Source: Rhizoclosmatium globosum
Lineage: Eukaryota; Chytridiomycota; Chytridiomycetes; Chytridiales; Chytriomycetaceae
Assembly (NCBI GenBank): GCA_002104985.1
Contig: MCGO01000042.1
Span: 248,001-312,000, forward strand
Reading direction: 5' to 3'
DNA: 64,000 bases
Of the stretch, positions 36,201 to 48,880 are shown one piece after another. Both the position numbers and the translations under genes were made by a program. The notes under the pieces are model-generated. The model did not search any database and was not told the DNA's origin. It saw only the letters and a list, made by a program, of their open reading frames with translations. Numbering within the stretch: the stretch's first letter is position 1; the number at the start of each line of letters is the position of its first letter.

Positions 36201-39200
36201 GGTTTGGCGGACTTTGAGTGGACAAAGCAGCTCCGATATTACTGGTACGTGAAGTCGTTATATACTATGATATCTGACGGTAATACTAGGGATATGGATT
36301 TGGATACATGCAATGTTAAAATGTCATCCGCCGTGTTTTCTTATGGTGTGTTTTGCATTCAGTTTCTACGGCATTAATGATAACACTAGGTTATGAATAT
36401 TTGGGATGCTCACCACGTCTTGTAATTACGCCACTGACGGACAGGTGTTATTTGACTTTGACTGGAGCCATGCAACTCAATTTAGGTGGATCTCCCGTTG
36501 GACCAGGTTTGTCACACATAGAGTATCTTTGTAGTTGATATTCTTATAATGTTGTTCAGCCGGGACTGGAAAAACGGAAACGGTCAAGGATCTCGCGAAG
36601 GCCCTTGCACGGCAATGTGTGGTATTCAATTGTTCCGATGGCTTGGATTACAAAATGATGGGAAAAATGTTTGCTGGATTGGCACAATCTGGAGCGTGGG
36701 CTTGCTTTGACGAGTTCAATCGAATTGATATTGAAGTGTTGTCTGTCATAGCCCAACAGCTACTCACCATCAAAGCTGCGAAAGATATGAAGGCGATCAA
36801 GTTCAACTTTGAGGGACGCGAAATTCGGTTAATTGACACATGTGCAGCGTTTATTACAATGAATCCAGGATACGCGGGAAGAACTGAGCTTCCAGATAAC
36901 TTAAAAGCTCTATTCCGGCCTATTTCTATGATGATTCCAGGTTTGGGACCTCGAATAAGTTTAAGTCTAACTAATTTTCCTCAGATTATGGTCTCATCGC
37001 GGAAATCATGCTATTTTCAGAAGGATTTGAGAGTGCCAAAAAGTTTGCAGGGAAGGTCGTGAATTTATACAAGCTTTGCTCAGAACAACTTTCGCAACAA
37101 GATCATTATGACTTCGGGTGCGTAAATTCTCTTGTACAAACTGTGCTAAATGTCTTATTAGTATGCGAGCTGTAAAGTCCGTACTGATAATGGCTGGTGC
37201 ACTTAAGCGAGCAAGTCCAGAACTTGTTGAAGAAGTGGTTTTGATTCGTTCGTTAAGAGATTCTAATCTTCCCAAATTTTTGGAGGAAGATGTATGCCTC
37301 TTCGCCGGTATTCTGCAAGATCTATTTCCTGGGGTTGTCATTATCGAGAAAGATTTCAGCCTGCTCATTAATGCGTTCAAAGATGTTATGAGCGAGCGTT
37401 CGCTGGAAGTTGTGGACTCCTTTATAACAAGAATATGCCAGCTTTACGAAACTATGAGGATTCGACACGGTGTTATGCTTGTTGGGTGAGGAATCTGATT
37501 CAGTTTTACAAAAGGCTAACTGCGTACTATAGGCCCACGGGTGGTGGTAAAACTACTTGTTACGAAATTCTCAGAGACGCGAATACGCTGCTGAAAGAAA
37601 AGTATCCAAATAATCAAGATTTTGCAAAAGTCAAAACCTGGGTTTTGAATCCAAAGTGTGTTGCAATGACGGAACTTTATGGCCAATTTAATTTAGCAAC
37701 TATGGAGTGGAAAGATGGTTTGATTGGAACCATTTTTAGGGCTCAAGTTGCGGATGACACCCCAGATGAAAAATGGACAGTCTTGGATGGCCCTGTAGAT
37801 GCTCTCTGGATTGAAAACATGAATACAGTCTTGGATGATAACAAACTGCTGACGTTGATCAACGGCGAACGAATCAAAATGAACAACACCATGCACATGT
37901 TATTTGAAGTAATGGATTTAGCGGTCGCGTCTCCTGCAACTGTATCTCGTTGCGGAATGGTGTATATGGATCCTGCAAGTCTTGGATGGTGGCCTTACTT
38001 CAGTTCTTGGCTTCGAAAGCTCCCATCCTACGTCCAAGACGATGCCAAAGACCACCTACGGATGCTCTTTCACGGCTACGTTGAAAAGGGCCTTCGTTTC
38101 GTCAGAAAAAGCTGTACAGAATTTGTACCATCCGTTAACTTCAACCTCGTTGTGTCACTTTGCAACCTTTTGTCCACGTTTATCGCCAAAGAGGAAGAAA
38201 TTGATTTCAAGGCGGAAATAATGGAGTTGAGAGGAGTTTTGAACCACATTTTTGTGTTTTGCTACACTTGGTCAATTGGTGGCAACCTTGCGGATGGAAA
38301 TCAAGAAAGATTTGATACGTTCTTGCGGGATATGATTGATGGTCACCCTATCCCTGATTTTTCGATGCCATCATCGAATTCCATATTTGCTCATTATGTG
38401 GACATTAAGCGTCGAACATTCAGTGTCTGGGAAGACATAGTACCATCATTTAATTACTCGAAAGATATACCTTACTTTCAAATGATTGTTCCAACACCGG
38501 ACACAGTCAAATATGCATATTTACTCGAAGCTCTTTTGACAAATAGTTTCAGAACACTCTTTACTGGAGGTACCGGCGTTGGAAAGTCAGTCATTGTTCA
38601 AGACCTTCTCAACAGAATTAGCAAACCCAAAGGATACATTCCGATTCCACTCAACTTTTCAGCACAAACGAACAGCGAGCAAACTCAGCAAATTATGGAA
38701 TTGAAGCTTGAAAAGAAAAGAAAGAGTTTTGGTGCCCCGAATGGTTTCAACAAAATCGTTTTGTTTGTTGATGACTTAAATATGCCCAAACTCGACACGT
38801 ATGGATCTCAACCTCCAATTGAGCTCATTCGCCAATTTATTGACTTTGGGGGATTCTACGATCGAGAAAAGCTGATTTGGAAGTCAATTGTTGATATTGA
38901 GTTAATTGCATGCTGTGCCCCACCTGGCGGAGGTCGTAACAACGTGACACCTCGTTTCTTACGTCATTTTAATATGCTTAACATCCCTGCCCCAAGCGAA
39001 ATGTCTCTTTCCAAAATATTTAAATCAATTGTTGAGGGATTCCTTAAGCCATTCGCTCAAGAAGTAAAAACCTCAACAGATGCAATTGTAAACTCTGCAG
39101 TTGAAATATATCATAGTATGTGCACTCAGCTGCTTCCAACTCCTGCCAAGTCTCACTATACGTTCAATTTGCGAGATCTATCCAAAGTTGTGCAAGGTAT

Positions 39201-42200
39201 TCTCCAGTTACAACCTGCCAATGTCAGCGTTAAAGCCGACATTGCGAAAGCTTTTATTCATGAATCCTCGCGTGTATTTCATGATCGGTTGATTGATGAA
39301 CCAGATCGCTTATTCTTCTTCAAACTTGTCTCTGAGCTTGTTGATCGCAACTTTGGAGTCAATATACCAAAGGACATTCTAGTTGAGAAACCAATCATGT
39401 TCGGAGATTTTCATAAGAGAGGAGTACCTATTGAAGAACGGCAGTATATTGAGTTCACGGACATGAAGGTCATGAACACGTTGCTTGAAGAATACCTTGA
39501 AGAATACAACGTAACGCATAGCAAAGATATTCGTCTCATCTTCTTCATGGACGCCAAACAACATGTATCACGTATATCTAGAATAATACGACAGCCGCGA
39601 GGAAATGCGCTGTTGGTTGGTGTTGGTGGATGTGGTAAACAATCCCTCACCAGGCTTGCTTGCCATATTTCAGATTATCAATGCATTCAAATCGAGCTCA
39701 CACGAACATATGATACGGTAGAATGGCGTGAGGATTTGAAAAGGCTGTATCGCCTTGCAGGAGTGGACGGTAAAAACACTGTGTTCCTCATGTCCGATAC
39801 CCAAATCAAGAAGGAAACTTTCCTGGAGGATATCAACAGTATATTGAACTCAGGAGAAGTACCGAATTTGTTTGAGTTCGACGAACGAGAGAAGATTTTA
39901 GGAGAATTGAGACCAGTAGCAAGAGAAAAGGGTCTGCCAGAAGATCGGGATTCAGTGCAGCAGTTCTTTATTAATCGAGTCAGAGATAATTTGCACATTG
40001 TCTTGGCTACAAGTCCAGTTGGAGATGCATTTAGAAATCGTTGTCGAATGTTTCCATCATTAGTGAATTGCTCCGTAAGTATTTATAGTTTGCTTTGCTC
40101 CGTGTCTTACATCTTATCAGACAATCGATTGGTTCGACGAGTGGCCCAAGGATGCTTTGTTATCAGTTTCCAAAAGGTTCTTTGAATTCGTCGACCTTGG
40201 ATCAGATGATATGAGAGACAAAATATCGAGTATGTGCGTTGAGATTCATGCTTCGGTTGGAGCTACTGCAAAGCGCTTCTACGCAGAGCTTCGTCGACGA
40301 TACTACACGACACCAACATCATACCTGGAGCTTATTAACTTGTATACGGCTATGCTTCATGAAAAACGAAAGGAGCTAGGGTCAGCCAGAGATCGTCTGA
40401 AGAATGGATTGAGCAAGCTTTTGGAGACAAACCAACTGGTCGCAAATATGCAAATCGAACTAGAAGAACTTGGCCCGGAGCTCAAGCAAAAAGCCACAGA
40501 CGTAGAGGCCTTGATGGTGAAAATTGCGAAAGACCAGGAAATGGCTGACGGTGTTAGAAAAGTCGTAGGAGATGAAGAAGCCATCGTCCGAGATAAAGCT
40601 ATTGTCACAGAGTCAATTGCCGCAGACGCTCAAAAAGACTTAGACGAAGCATTACCAGCCTTGAATGCAGCCTATAAAGCTTTGGATGCGCTCGAAAAAA
40701 AGGATATTGCTGAATTGAAAGTTTTCTCGAAGCCACCCGATCTTGTACTGCTAGTATTGGAAGCGATCTGTATTCTATTTAAAGTTAAGCCAGATTGGGA
40801 AAGCAGTAAGAAGCTTCTTTCTGATCCACAGCTCATGAAGAAAATGGCCGAATATGACAAAGACAACATCCCCGAATCCATCACAAAGAAATTGAGAAGG
40901 TACATTGAAAATCCTATTTTTAACCCAGAATCTGTCGAAAAAGTTAGCAGAGCTTGTAAATCAATGTGTATGTGGGTGATAGCTATGGACATTGTAAGTG
41001 TAATTGAAAGTTAACGATTGTTACTAACATACCCCACTAGTATTCTCGAGTATTCAAGGAAGTTTTGCCAAAGAAAAAGCGCTTGGAAGAAGCTCAAACT
41101 ACTCTGGAAGCCACTATGGCCAAGCTGGCTGAAAAAACAGCAGCATTACAAGAAGTCGAGGATCAGCTAACGAAACTGAAAGAAACATACGAAGCCTCAA
41201 TTAAAAGTAAGAGAGTACTCTCTGAAAAAATGGAAGAGACTACTCGAAGACTTGCTCGTGCGAGCAAATTGACTCTTGCACTAGCGGATGAGCAAGTTCG
41301 TTGGGCAGAGTCAGTAGAAGCGCTTTCGTCTCAAATAGACGCGCTTGTTGGAAATATGTTCTTGTGTGCAGCGTCAGTTGCATATTATGGCGCATTTACT
41401 TCCAACTATAGACAAGATCTAATAATTTTGTGGATTCGAAAATGCCAAGAGATTGGAATCCCAGTTTCAGAACACTTCAATATTTTGGACCATTTAGCAG
41501 ACCCTGCAGTTGTTCGTGATTGGAACATTCAAGGATTGCCTTCTGATCAGCTTTCTACCGAGAATGGAATTCTTGTAACCAGAGGACGCAGATGGCCGTT
41601 AATGATTGATCCACAGGGTCAAGCGAATCGCTGGATTCGTGCGATGGAAGGAACGAACTTAAAAATAATTAAGCTCAGTGATTCTAAGTTTCTGCGGTCT
41701 TTGGAGAATGCGGTTCGAACCGGGCAGGCAATTTTGATGGAAGATGTGGGCGAACAGTTGGATCCGGCGATTGAACCACTTCTATTAAAGCAAACAATCA
41801 GGCAAGGTGGGCGATTGTTGATGAAACTTGGAGATTCGGTTGTTGAGTACGATCGAAATTTCAAACTTTACATCACAACAAAATTGGCAAACCCGCATTA
41901 TTTACCCGAAGTCTGCATCAAAGTTACCATCATCAACTTTACAGTCACAAAGCAAGGACTAGAAGGGCAGCTTCTCGCAGATGTTGTAAAAATTGAAAGG
42001 CCAGAATTGGAGGAACAGAGGAACAGCTTAATTGTCAGCATTTCAAACGACAAGAAGCAGCTCAAAGACATCGAAGAGAAAATATTGAAGCTCTTATTCA
42101 ACTCAGAAGGGAATATCCTTGATGATGAAGAACTGATTAACACTCTGAACCAATCCAAAGTCACCTCAGCAGCTATCAAAGAAAGAGTTGCTCTTGCGGA

Positions 42201-45031
42201 GAAAACTGAAGTGGAAATCAACTTCGCTCGTGAAAAATATAGACCTGTTGCAATTCGAGGATCCGTCCTTTACTTCGTTATTGCAGATCTCGGAGAGCTA
42301 GATCCTATGTACCAGTTTTCACTCAAATACTTCAAAAATTTGTTCAACCAATGTATTACAGAAAGTGAAAAGGCTGATGATTTACAAGTCCGAATCAAAA
42401 TTCTATGTAAAAACACAACTTACTCAATTTTCAGCAACGTTTCACGAGGACTGTTTGAAGCGCATAAATTAATTTATGCCTTCATGATTTGTGCGGCAAT
42501 TTTGCGACAACGCGAGTCGATCTCTGAAAATGAGTGGAACTTCTTCATTCGTGGAAGTAATCGACTGAATGGAGAAAACCCTCCTAAACCTGAAAGTCAG
42601 TTCATCACTGATATGATTTGGAATAATTTATGCGACTGTGCTCTGGCAGTGGAGACATTCAAGAATGTCCAAGAGCATGTTTACACATTCGGTGCAGAAT
42701 GGGATGAGATGATGGAATGTGCCGATCCATACAGCAAACGAATTCCGAGTGAACATATCCAAATGTTAACAGACTTTCAACGGCTAATGCTTGTGAAGAT
42801 TCTTCGAGAAGAAAAACTGGTTCCTTCAATAATCAGCTTTGTCAGCAGGAACCTGGGTCAAGAATTTATTGATATCCCACCGTTAGATTTAGTTAAAGTG
42901 TATAAGGATACGACTTCAAAGCTCCCCATGATCTTCATTCTGTCGTCTGGTTCCGATCCCATCGCTGGTTTGATGAAAATGGCAGCCAGCAAGGAATTTA
43001 ACATGCAAGATCGATTGCATATGATTTCTTTAGGACAGGGACAAGGGCCTATTGCCGAGGAATTAATTCGTAGAGCAACAATGCAGGGAGATTGGCTTTT
43101 CCTTCAGAATTGCCACTTGGCTGCAAGCTGGATGAATAGACTGGAGACCATTATCAAAGGATTTGCCGACATGGATATGAATCACAACTTCCGACTCTTT
43201 TTGTCGTCAATGCCATCGAAAGTATTCCCCTCCTCTGTTCTACAGGATGGAGTGAAAGTTACAAATGAGCCACCGAAGGGTCTTCGTGCGAATTTGGCAA
43301 GATCATTTGCAGACATTTCCAAAGACTTGTTTGATGTACATCCGCCTCAGGGTGTTAAATTCAAGAAACTTCTTTTTGGTGTTTGCTTCTTCAACGCCAT
43401 TATTCAAGAGCGAAGTAAGTTGACGCTAGTTAATTTAATTGTTATTAACGGATCTTAGAGAAATTTGGGCCTCTCGGCTGGAATATTTGTTACGACTGGA
43501 GTAACAGCGACCTGGAAGTTTCAATCACAATATTAAAGAATATTCTGCTTGACAATAAGCAGATTCCTTGGGATGCTCTTTTATATCTTACAGGTGAAAT
43601 CACGTTTGGAGGCCGAGTGACTGATGATTGGGATCGTCGTACTGTCCGTTCTATTCTCGCCAAGTACTACACACCAAACATCATACAGGATTCGTATAAA
43701 TTCTCACCTTCTGGCATTTATTTCGCTCCACCGGATGGAGACTTAAACAGCTTCAAGAACTACATTGATTCCATGCCATTTACTGAAGAACCAAGTATCT
43801 TTGGAATGCATGAAAACGCAAACATCAGTTACCAACTTCAAGAATCACGAAGAGTTGTCAAGACTGTACTTGATGTACAACCGAGGCTTGTAAGTGGAGG
43901 AAGCGGAAAGACGAGCGAAGAAGTTGTCATGGATGTTGCAACAACTATTTTGGACGGACTGCCTGAGTTTCTGTACATTGATTTATTTGCTATTGAGGAC
44001 GCAGCAACTGGGGCTGGAGATGGCAACTCGATTGACTTGTTCGCCAAAGGAAGTGATGGACGAATGCTGAATTCTCTAAGCACTGTGTTGATGCAAGAAT
44101 CAAACAGGTTCAACAAACTTCTGAAAGTTGTCAAAAGCAGCTTAGGTTACTTGATCAAAGCTGTGAAGGGCTTGGTTGTAATGAGTGCCGAGTTGGAATT
44201 GGTTTATCAAAGCTTATTGAACAACGAGGTTCCAAAGGCATGGGCAAATGCTGCGTACCCGTCGTTGAAGCCACTTGCAGGATGGGTGAAAGATTTACAC
44301 CTGAGAATTGGTGAATTGGACACCTGGATAAACAACGGTCAACCTCCATGTTTCTGGTTGCCAGGATTCTTTTTCCCTCAAGGGTTCCTGACAGGAGTCT
44401 TGCAAAATATGGCACGAAAGTACAATATTCCAATTGATAGTCTTATGTTTGCCTACAAAGTTTCAGAGTATGAGGAGGGTGACCCAGGAATTGTAAATGA
44501 TGTATCTGCTGTCACAGCAAAAATGAGGATGTTTAAGACTGCACCAAGCACCTCACAAGCACAGGGATATTCTGGGTTTCCACGATCTAGTCAGCTATAT
44601 CCTGACGAAGATGGTGTCTTAATTCGGGGCTTATTCATTGAAGGTGCTCGATGGGATCGAGAGAGACGTGTCTTATCAGATTCGCTTCCAATGGAGATGT
44701 TTTCGGTATGTGTTTATGTGTTTTTCAATGCCAGATATTCAATTTAACTTAAACTATCAGACAATGCCCCTATTGCGTTTTATTCCAAGTCAAGTGGTAC
44801 AAAGAGAGGGAGGCTTATACGTCTGCCCTCTTTACAAAACTTCTGCAAGGGCGGGAACTTTAACAACAACTGGGCAGTCCTCCAATTTTATAGTACCAGT
44901 AAATATCCCCACAGATAAACCTCAAGATTACTGGATTTCCAAAGGAGTCGCATTGTTGGTGAGTAAACTGTCAAAAAGTTACAATTTAACTCATTCGTAA
45001 CATTCAAAAACAGTGCCAATTGAACGAATGA
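30282..45031 (+). CDS. Axonemal dynein heavy chain, inner-arm type
   Basis: Eighteen exons (30282-30387, 30439-30935, 30997-31914, 31971-32923, 32972-34095, 34145-34721, 34766-36244, 36290-36345, 36390-36506, 36560-36940, 36985-37117, 37162-37485, 37533-40074, 40121-40993, 41041-43414, 43459-44705, 44761-44958, 45014-45031), 4638 residues. A disordered Ser/Pro-rich leader of about 480 residues precedes the tail ([15 protein letters not shown]). Linker, then AAA1 P-loop [10 protein letters not shown] (about 1942) with [11 protein letters not shown]2 [10 protein letters not shown] (about 2222), AAA3 GGTGVGKS (about 2566), AAA4 GVGGCGKQS (about 2918), stalk coiled coil around a microtubule-binding domain, AAA5/6, and the C-terminal [13 protein letters not shown] ... 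GVALLCQL. The C-terminus and tail resemble single-headed inner-arm chains (DNAH6-like; subtype tentative). It drives zoospore flagellar bending. Confidence 0.96.
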
Positions 45032-45410
45032 ACTTGTTTTTTGCTCCTGCTTCTTTGCTTAATAAAATATTATGATTATCAGAGAGGTTTCATTAAAAAT
45101 GATTTGTTAAGTGTTCATTGTGAGTGAAGCGAGCTGTAAAATCACATGAGTGAATAAAGAATGCACATTGTTTGGGTTGATTTTGGCACCTCTCCTTTGG
45201 AAATTAGTAAAGCTATGTCGGGATGGGGTATTGGAAGTAACATAATGAAAGCAATCTCAGCGGCGAGAATTGATGTGATTCCTTTGAGTGCCAATCATTA
45301 AAAAAACACAATCTATTTTGTGTTTTTTTGATTTGCCTTTGATAGACAATGGAGGGAAAGATGCCATTGTTCTTGGTTGGAAATACTTCACCCTTCACAG
45401 CAAGCCAAAA
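45032..45410. other. Intergenic region before LRR-7TM gene
   Basis: About 380 AT-rich bases. It includes a short plus-strand frame at about 45160-45299 with no recognised content and a perfect 12-bp inverted repeat at 45300-45329. A signal-peptide exon for the next gene may hide here. Confidence 0.45.
45300..45329. repeat. Perfect inverted repeat (hairpin)
   Basis: Twelve bases (seven A then CACAA) at 45300-45311 are exactly complementary to 45318-45329, with a six-base loop. The A/T-flanked stem could form a hairpin or cruciform just upstream of the LRR-7TM coding region. Confidence 0.7.
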
Positions 45411-47667
45411 ATGACGGACTGTGATTTGCTCCATGGACTATATCACTGGATACCATCTGGAGATGAATGTTGTCGTACGTCAAACGCGGTCGATTGTTCA
45501 AATGGAAATGTATCAGAGCTGTATGTTGAGATCACGATCGTCCCGATAAACTTTAATTCTTTTGAGTAGACGCCTGATTGGACCCGATTATTCTCGACCT
45601 TTCCCGATGGAAATAACTCAACTGACATGGCTCAAGGGCTTGTGAGTCTTCCTGCAAAAAAAATGAAGTTCTCAATAAAATTCAGGACTTTGATCGCAAC
45701 CAACATCACTGGAAGCATACCTTCGGAAATCAGTCAACTACAACAACTAACACTTCTGTAATCCGGATCCGTATATTTTATTATTAAATGTTAAAGTTTT
45801 AAATGCAGTCAGATTTCGTTGCCACCAGGAAGTATATCAGGCCCAATTCCAACAGAACTGGGACTATTATTGAATTTAAAGCGATTGTAAATTTAATCTC
45901 TATTCTATTGCTTGTTTCTGATTGTATTTTAGGGTTATAACGGGACTCGGAGCACCAAATGCACGCCTATCAATAAATGGGACCATTCCATCGCAACTGG
46001 CTCAACTCAAAAACTTGGAATATCTGTAAGAAAATAGTTTTGACTTTATTCAGCCTTACTGAGAGAATCAGAGCTATATCATCTACTTCTGTAACTGGAG
46101 CAATCCCGACTGAGCTTGGGAGGTTGTCACAGTTATCACTTTTAAGTCTGGAATGGAACTATCTGTCTGGAACACTACCCTCGGAGATCGGTAACTTGCG
46201 GAAGCTCGCAGGATTGTAAGAATATATTCTTGTAATCCCGGCATTGCTAAATGTCATTCAGGGAAATAAATCATAACCAGCTCCGAGGATCGCTGCCAAC
46301 CTCTCTTGGAAACCTGACTCTCATTCAAAACATGTGAGAGTTTAGATTGATTGATGATGGATTCTAATTTGTTGGACAGAGACGTGGGTAATAACTTTTT
46401 TTCGGGCGCTATTCCAACCGAACTTGGTAAATTATCACAACTTTTAACAATGTGAGTGCTTTATTTTAAGAGAGTTGATCCTTAACGGACATACGCAGAC
46501 GATTTAGCGATAATAATCTGAGTGGATATGTCCCAGCTGAGCTATACAGCATAAATGGAATTCTATCCATGTAAGCCTTGATTCAACTTTTGAAGTTTTG
46601 GCTAATATATCTCGTTTAGTATGTGGGAAAACAACCCGCTCTTGTCATCCAACAGTTTCTTGATCTTTGATGCTGCTGAAATAGAAGCTCATGAGAAATT
46701 AACAAAAGCGCTTGTGGGTATAACGGCTCTATTTCTAATTATTGTGGCTACCTATGTTCCCCTTGAGTCATACAAAAAGGGAGTCGGGATAAACAGCAAA
46801 AAAATGACTAACGCATTCAATTTGACGTTGTTTCTTATGGGGCTCACGTTATTTATCATGGCTCTAGTTCATAAGTTCACTGAATATGGTATAACGGAGG
46901 ACGACTTTGGGTACGGCACCCTCCTCCTTGTGATCTGTAATGCAACGTTTCAGCTGTCATATATCAAGTATTCATACGCACGGAGTCAAAATATTATTGA
47001 AACTGTGGCGTCGCAGGTGTCGTGGATTGCAAGGGGTTTTGATATGTTGGCGCCGATTATTTACGTTCAAGTTATTCCCGCGGCGTTGCTACTTGCTCCT
47101 TCAATGAGATATGATTCATTGTATGCACTCAATTTTATTCTTCCGACTGTTGCGATGGGATGTACAGCGCTCTTTGATTTTCTGCTGATTGGGGCGTTTT
47201 CAGTCTTTATACACAAGAAAACAAGGATTGGATCTGATGAGACTCTTGATCCTCGGTTTCTTATTGTTAGTCGATACGGAATTGCGGCAAATATGATGTA
47301 CCTTGTGGCGATAATCATAGAATGGGTAGTGGTTGGAGGTGACAAGTCAGTCGGTACACTAGCGATTCCACTGTTCTGGTTTAGACACAAAGCTATTATG
47401 CAAACAATATTCATGCTAGGTGCTTCTATCATTCTGTTAATTATGAAGATTGCTTTGTATCTGAACCAGAAAAGGGAGGACAAGAGAGCAAGAACGAACC
47501 TCAAACGAGCTAAACAAATCGTCGAAGGAAAAACTTCTGAAGCAACATCATCGGCTCGTGAATCAAGCGTTATTCATGTTCTGAATTTGGGTTCGAGTCG
47601 GAAAATCGGTGCAACTTCGAAACTGGGGACCGAGCCATCTTTGGCTACATCTGGAACGTTACTATAA
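45411..47667 (+). CDS. Leucine-rich-repeat protein with seven-helix membrane domain
   Basis: Ten exons (45411-45520, 45570-45641, 45686-45757, 45809-45886, 45933-46025, 46072-46215, 46262-46333, 46380-46451, 46499-46570, 46620-47667), about 610 residues. The N-terminal cap DECCRTSNAVDCSNGNVSEL resembles plant-type LRR caps. About nine LRRs follow with the pattern NxLxGxIPxELGxLxxL (for example NNFFSGAIPTELGKLSQL). Exons encoding repeats are 72 nt (24 residues) or near it, and all internal introns are phase 2 at the same repeat position. The last exon encodes seven predicted membrane helices and a basic, Ser-rich cytoplasmic tail. Suggests a cell-surface receptor. The start is uncertain: no signal peptide is visible in frame, so a further 5' exon may be missing. 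Confidence 0.8.
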
Positions 47668-47863
47668 GCCCAACCGTCGTTTATTTACATATTTTTCTTT
47701 TCCTTAATTTTTTGATACCTATCGGCTCACTTTCTATGCGTTCCAAGCCCGACTTAAATAATACAAAAACAGCGGTGAGAAGGGGTCATACACCGCGATT
47801 CCATCGTTTCAATGATTGTTTCTGGACTCGCTGAGCTCACTTGAAATATTTAGCAATAAAAGC

Positions 47864-48511
47864 ATGGGCAAGTCCACCAAGATCCTCAGACTCGGCGACC
47901 CCCTTCTCGCACGCATCTGCCAACCAGTTCTCCGCACCGAACTGCACAGTGACACTTTTGTCAGCCAAGTCGCGGCGCTCAAGCAAACTCTAACCGAGTT
48001 CCGGTTGTTGAATGGCTTTGGACGGGCGATTGCAATGCCCCAAATCGGCGTGCCAAAGCGGGTTGTCGCCCTCGATCTGCGCCATTTAAACCCTGATTTA
48101 AACCCTGATTTAAACCCTGATTTAAACAAATCGAAGGCGTCGCTGAAACGGGACTTGGACTGGTCGGTTGCAAAAGGCCCAATTGCCCTTGTCAATCCGG
48201 AAATCACGTGGCGCTCAGTCGAATCGTTTAAGATGTTTGATGATTGTCTCTGCTTTCCGGATTTGCTTGTTCGTGTGCGACGGTGCGACAGTGTTTCAGT
48301 GCGTTGGATGGATGAGAATACGGGCGAATGGAGGGTTGTTGAGAAACTGCCGCGGGACGAGGCAGAGTTGATTCAGCATGAATTGGATCATCTGGATGGT
48401 GTTTTGGCAGTGGACTTGGCGGAGGACAAAGAAATGGACATTATTACGCGAAGGGAATTCGAAGAGAAGAAAGCGGAATTGTTGAAGACGGTAGACTATC
48501 ACATTGCATGA
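47864..48511 (+). CDS. Divergent peptide deformylase
   Basis: Single exon, 215 residues, within the family's length. Three deformylase motifs are recognisable: motif 1 as GRAIAMPQIG (usual GxGxAAPQ altered), motif 2 as DDCLCFPD (usual EGCLS altered, metal-binding Cys retained), motif 3 as QHELDHLDG with both metal-binding His and the catalytic Glu. The enzyme removes the formyl group from N-formylmethionine of mitochondrial-made proteins; most fungi lack it. No clear mitochondrial presequence is seen. A three-fold 12-nt repeat between motifs 1 and 2 adds NPDL units. Could still be active since all metal and acid residues remain. Confidence 0.82.
   Translation: MGKSTKILRLGDPLLARICQPVLRTELHSDTFVSQVAALKQTLTEFRLLNGFGRAIAMPQIGVPKRVVALDLRHLNPDLNPDLNPDLNKSKASLKRDLDWSVAKGPIALVNPEITWRSVESFKMFDDCLCFPDLLVRVRRCDSVSVRWMDENTGEWRVVEKLPRDEAELIQHELDHLDGVLAVDLAEDKEMDIITRREFEEKKAELLKTVDYHIA
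48088..48126 (+). repeat. Three-fold 12-nt tandem repeat (NPDL units)
   Basis: The unit aaccctgattta is repeated three times perfectly inside the deformylase gene, coding for Asn-Pro-Asp-Leu each time. Being a multiple of three it keeps the frame; it lies in a loop between motifs 1 and 2. Confidence 0.9.
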
Positions 48512-48573
48512 AATTGTATAGGAATAAATAAGTGTATATTGAATAGATTCCTTTTTTTAGAGTCTCAATAGTG

Positions 48574-48880
48574 ACAATGCTGTTGATCAACTTTGACGGA
48601 GCCTGCAAAGGAAACCCTGGCAAGATCGGTGCAGCAGCAGTAATCTATGAAGACGGTCGTGTAATTGCTGAAGTGGGAGAATTCGATGGTGCACCAGAAG
48701 GAACCAATAACATTGCAGAGTACCGAGGCCTTAGGGGGATATGCCGTAAAGAACGACAAATTGAAACTGTTGCATACAGAGGCGATCAATGTGATAACAT
48801 CTCATTCCCTTAAAGTGGTTTCATACAACTGGATTCCACGCGAAAAGAATATCGTTGCGGATCTACTTTCAATCATGGTA
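48574..48880 (+). pseudogene. Broken RNase H type 1-like gene
   Basis: The first frame reads MLLINFDGACKGNPGK and GTNNIAEYRG, the first half of an RNase H1 domain with the first catalytic Asp. After the Glu-bearing AEYRG, the sequence jumps straight to a later part of the domain (GGYAVKNDKLKLL ... WIPREKNIVADLLS) in another frame. Roughly 35 residues, including the expected GDS catalytic Asp, are missing. An internal deletion with frameshift best explains this, so ribonuclease activity is lost. The second half continues in frame into the open frame to 49393. Confidence 0.7.
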
